Source: Lichtheimia corymbifera B2541
Lineage: Eukaryota > Mucoromycota > Mucoromycetes > Mucorales > Lichtheimiaceae
Length of the DNA: 64,000 nucleotides
Reading direction: 5' to 3'
NCBI GenBank assembly: GCA_000697475.1
Contig: JNEU01000811.1
Span: 1-64,000 of the forward strand
Part shown: in pieces, positions 61,936-64,000 of the stretch
Position numbering within the stretch: the first letter of the stretch is position 1
Layout: each line of letters opens with the position of its first letter
Position numbers and translations under genes: made by a program
The notes under the pieces: model-generated
The model's input: only the letters and a program-made list of their open reading frames with translations
Told to the model about the DNA's origin: nothing
Databases searched by the model: none

Positions 61936-63030
61936 ATGAAGGACGACGACACAACCACCAACGACAACCTTGATACCCGTCTTTATTCAACATCACAAAG
62001 CGTACAAAGTTTCCTGGACAAGCTAAATCGCGGTTCTCCCATCAATCTCGAATTCCTGACCAAACCCATTGCGAATGCGACAGTGTGTCGTGTTCAAGCG
62101 ATTGAATCCTTCTATGCCAAATCACGCGTGATACGGTTTCTTGTACGTAAAGGGGTACCACCTATGCTGCTGTTCCTTGGTCTCAGTGCAGGTGGAGTTG
62201 CTGCTCTTCGGCGGTTTTACAAGGAACAAACGTATCTTGCCCTGAACCTCCTCGGTGTGGTGTACCCTGCTTGGCGGTGCTGGCAACTTGTCAAGGAGAT
62301 CCAACCCGAGCATGATAGACAAGATGAATACAAGGCATGGCTTACTTATTGGATGTTATATGGATCCATGCAAGGTAAGCAAAAAGAGGCGTTGCTATGA
62401 TACAACAACAAGAAGGCATATTAACAACGTGATCTACTGTAGTTTTGGATGCATGGGCAAAACCAATCACACAAAAATGGCCCAACTACAACGTGTACAA
62501 AATGATCATTCTATACTGGGCTCAGAATCCATATTCGAAAGGTGCAGCGGTGCTATGCCAACACGTATTGCAAAAACCCATTTATGAGGATGATGAGAAA
62601 GAAGAATCGGATAAACGACAACAACAACATGGTTACTATGACTACACCAACTATCAATCCTCTACATCTCCTCCTGTTTATACAATCCCTGGTGCTACTG
62701 TGGATGATTGTGCATCATCATCATCATCCTCTTCTGCAACTTCCTCCTCGTCTTTTGATCATCCTCCTTCTCCAGAAGAAATGACCCTCACTATCGAAAC
62801 TCCTCATCCTCATCATCAAAGCATTCTCGATGGTTATACACCCACCCTTCAGGAGAGCGACCGTGCATCATCACACAAGGTAAGATGGAAAAAAGATATC
62901 CACATACACACACACACGTCCGAGAACGTGTCCTGCAGCATGTTGCATTGCATGACACCCAGCGCTGACTTTATTTTCTGTGCAGGGTTTCTCCATAGAC
63001 GATGATGAAGCAGCAGCCCCATCTTGGTGA
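61936..63030 (+). CDS. TB2/DP1/HVA22 family protein (REEP/Yop1-type ER shaper)
   Basis: ER membrane-shaping protein. Exons 61936-62374, 62443-62879 and 62986-63030 give 306 residues. The TB2/DP1 domain (about residues 65-205) has two hydrophobic hairpins: PPMLLFLGLSAGGVAAL with LALNLLGVVYPAWRCWQLV, and YKAWLTYWMLYGSMQVLDAW with YKMIILYWAQNP; the pattern YPAW...W..YW..YG is the family signature. An N-terminal region (FLDKLNRGSPINLEFLTK) and a Ser/His-rich C-terminal tail of about 100 residues make it longer than yeast Yop1 (180 residues). The frame is open upstream to 61807, but ATG 61936 fits the family start. Confidence 0.92.
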
Positions 63031-63364
63031 GATGAATTCACAAACCCCGTGATCCCGACTACTCAACAACAACAACAACATCTCAAACAACCCCCTTCTT
63101 TCCTTTAAACAACACTATCGTCACATCTACTATTACTACTACTACCATCATCATCCACCCATTCCCAATCAGTCATTCCAACATTGCTGTATATGTTTTC
63201 TTTTTTATAGTATATCCACAAGTGTTTTTATCAAATTATATACATGTTACAAACAACGAAATTGTGTGTGCGTGTGTGTATGTTACAGTGTGCGTGCGTG
63301 TAAAAGATGCCAGATGGGTATGTAAAATGGTTGATTGAAGGAGGTGGAGGTGGTATCGTTGTGT

Positions 63365-63694
63365 TTAGCAAGTTGCACATAAAAAGGTGCGTTCTTCCTC
63401 TGCCATGGATGTGGGACGACCATAGTTGGTAGAAAGACGTGTGAAGAAACGAGGACCATTGGTACCCAATTGTGTATCAATACGTAAAGGGCGTGTAGGA
63501 CGACGAGTAGAACGATCGTATTCGGATGGGCTATGCGTATAGCGTACGGTATCGACGCCACTGAAGCGAACTGATTTCTTGTTCTTTTTGGCAGCAGCTG
63601 CTGTGGTTGTTGTGGTGGCAGTGGTAGAGGGAGCACGTAAAGCAAAGACAACGCGTCGGTTGGCAGCCATAAAGTAAGAAGCTTGGAAGAACAT
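63365..63694 (-). CDS. Small conserved-motif protein (VRF...Y.THS..EYDR)
   Basis: A frame of 109 residues from the ATG at 63694 (an alternative ATG is nine codons later: MAANRRVVFALRAPS). The core KKSVRFSGVDTVRYTHSPSEYDRS resembles a short motif seen in several fungal proteins in which KxVRF looks like a PP1-docking (RVxF) element followed by a tyrosine-rich stretch. The rest is Thr/Ala-rich. The C-terminus is EERTFLCATC. Function is unknown; PP1 docking is inference. Confidence 0.6.
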   Translation of the reverse strand: MFFQASYFMAANRRVVFALRAPSTTATTTTTAAAAKKNKKSVRFSGVDTVRYTHSPSEYDRSTRRPTRPLRIDTQLGTNGPRFFTRLSTNYGRPTSMAEEERTFLCATC

Positions 63695-64000
63695 GTTGTT
63701 GTTGTGGTAGTAGTAGTGGTGTGTTGAATAAATGTGACAGATCTCGATGAGTGAAGGGGGAAAAAGTTGGATCAACGATCGTTGTTTATATACCCAGTGG
63801 TTATCATGCAAGGCGAGATCGCCTGGTGTTCTTTTCTCAGTTTCTTGCTTTTCTACAGAACAACCCTAACTTCTTGGCATGCCCCAAAAAGGATTATCTG
63901 CACACATTTACTTGATATTTGCTCCCCACCCTCTCTCTTGAACAAGTCTCCCCCACCTTCTTCTCCCCCCAAATCTTTCACTCAGTCTTCCCCTTAACAT
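63695..64000. other. Right-edge intergenic sequence
   Basis: Upstream flank of the small protein gene, pyrimidine-rich towards the right edge (63935-63990). No gene is supported. Confidence 0.45.

Overview
This looks like a piece of a nuclear chromosome from a filamentous fungus of the Mucoromycota, most likely Mucorales. The reasons are small introns (about 50-150 bp, mostly GT-AG), compact intergenic spaces, homopolymeric Q/N/S/H runs in the proteins, and a gene set combining fungal families (Osh-type lipid transfer protein, GT62 mannosyltransferase, Iml2/TTC39) with families kept in early-diverging fungi (CASTOR-like ACT protein, LONRF-like RING-LON protein, PA-TM-RING protein, CNPPD1-like cyclin). 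The phylum is an inference from gene style; no rRNA or species-specific marker is present.

Layout. 1-3918: 5' part of an apparently intact Ty3/gypsy LTR retrotransposon on the minus strand (LTR, primer binding site, gag, pol running off the left edge). 4690-6020: Nup35/53 nucleoporin. 6286-9947: kinesin-13. 10973-12778: Osh-type lipid transfer protein. 13849-15527: a PP1 inhibitor (Ypi1/PPP1R11) followed by an HP1-like chromodomain protein. 16139-17392: GT62 mannosyltransferase. 20114-21931: sugar porter, with a decayed copy of its 3' half at 24.2-24.8 kb. 25693-26997: RING-RING-LON protein. 27-33.4 kb is a gene-poor, repeat-rich island: a tRNA-Ala-like relic, an eroded membrane-protein gene, an array of diverged repeats (29.88-30.84 kb) that still carries a recurring peptide on the minus strand, and an inverted repeat of about 1.05 kb (32.17-33.22 kb) whose inner arms carry the same peptide repeat. 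33.4-37.1 kb: DHA2-type MFS transporter beside a CASTOR-like ACT protein. 38.6-39.4 kb: low-complexity hypothetical protein. 42.0-43.5 kb: MCT-like MFS transporter. 44.4-45.6 kb: PA-TM-RING ubiquitin ligase. 47.1-49.0 kb: TTC39/Iml2. 49.27-51.99 kb: an MGMT-type DNA repair protein head-to-head with a type II membrane glycosyltransferase-like protein. 52.5-55.2 kb: ribonucleotide reductase large subunit. 55.4-56.7 kb: tail-anchored coiled-coil protein. 56.8-58.0 kb: cyclin of the CNPPD1/Pho80 type. 60.2-61.5 kb: TACO1/YebC. 61.9-63.0 kb: REEP/Yop1-type protein. 63.4-63.7 kb: small conserved-motif protein.

Most gene models were built by joining exons by hand so that splice sites, reading phase and family motifs all agree; exon coordinates are given. 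Nothing behaves as an operon. The functional groupings that can be suggested are PP1 regulation beside heterochromatin (Ypi1/HP1), amino-acid sensing beside transport (CASTOR-like/DHA2), and nucleotide supply near repair (RNR1/MGMT); these are proximity only. The most unusual content is the peptide-repeat family and the large inverted repeat at 29.9-33.2 kb, and a rather high share of GC-AG introns (3 of about 73 modelled introns).
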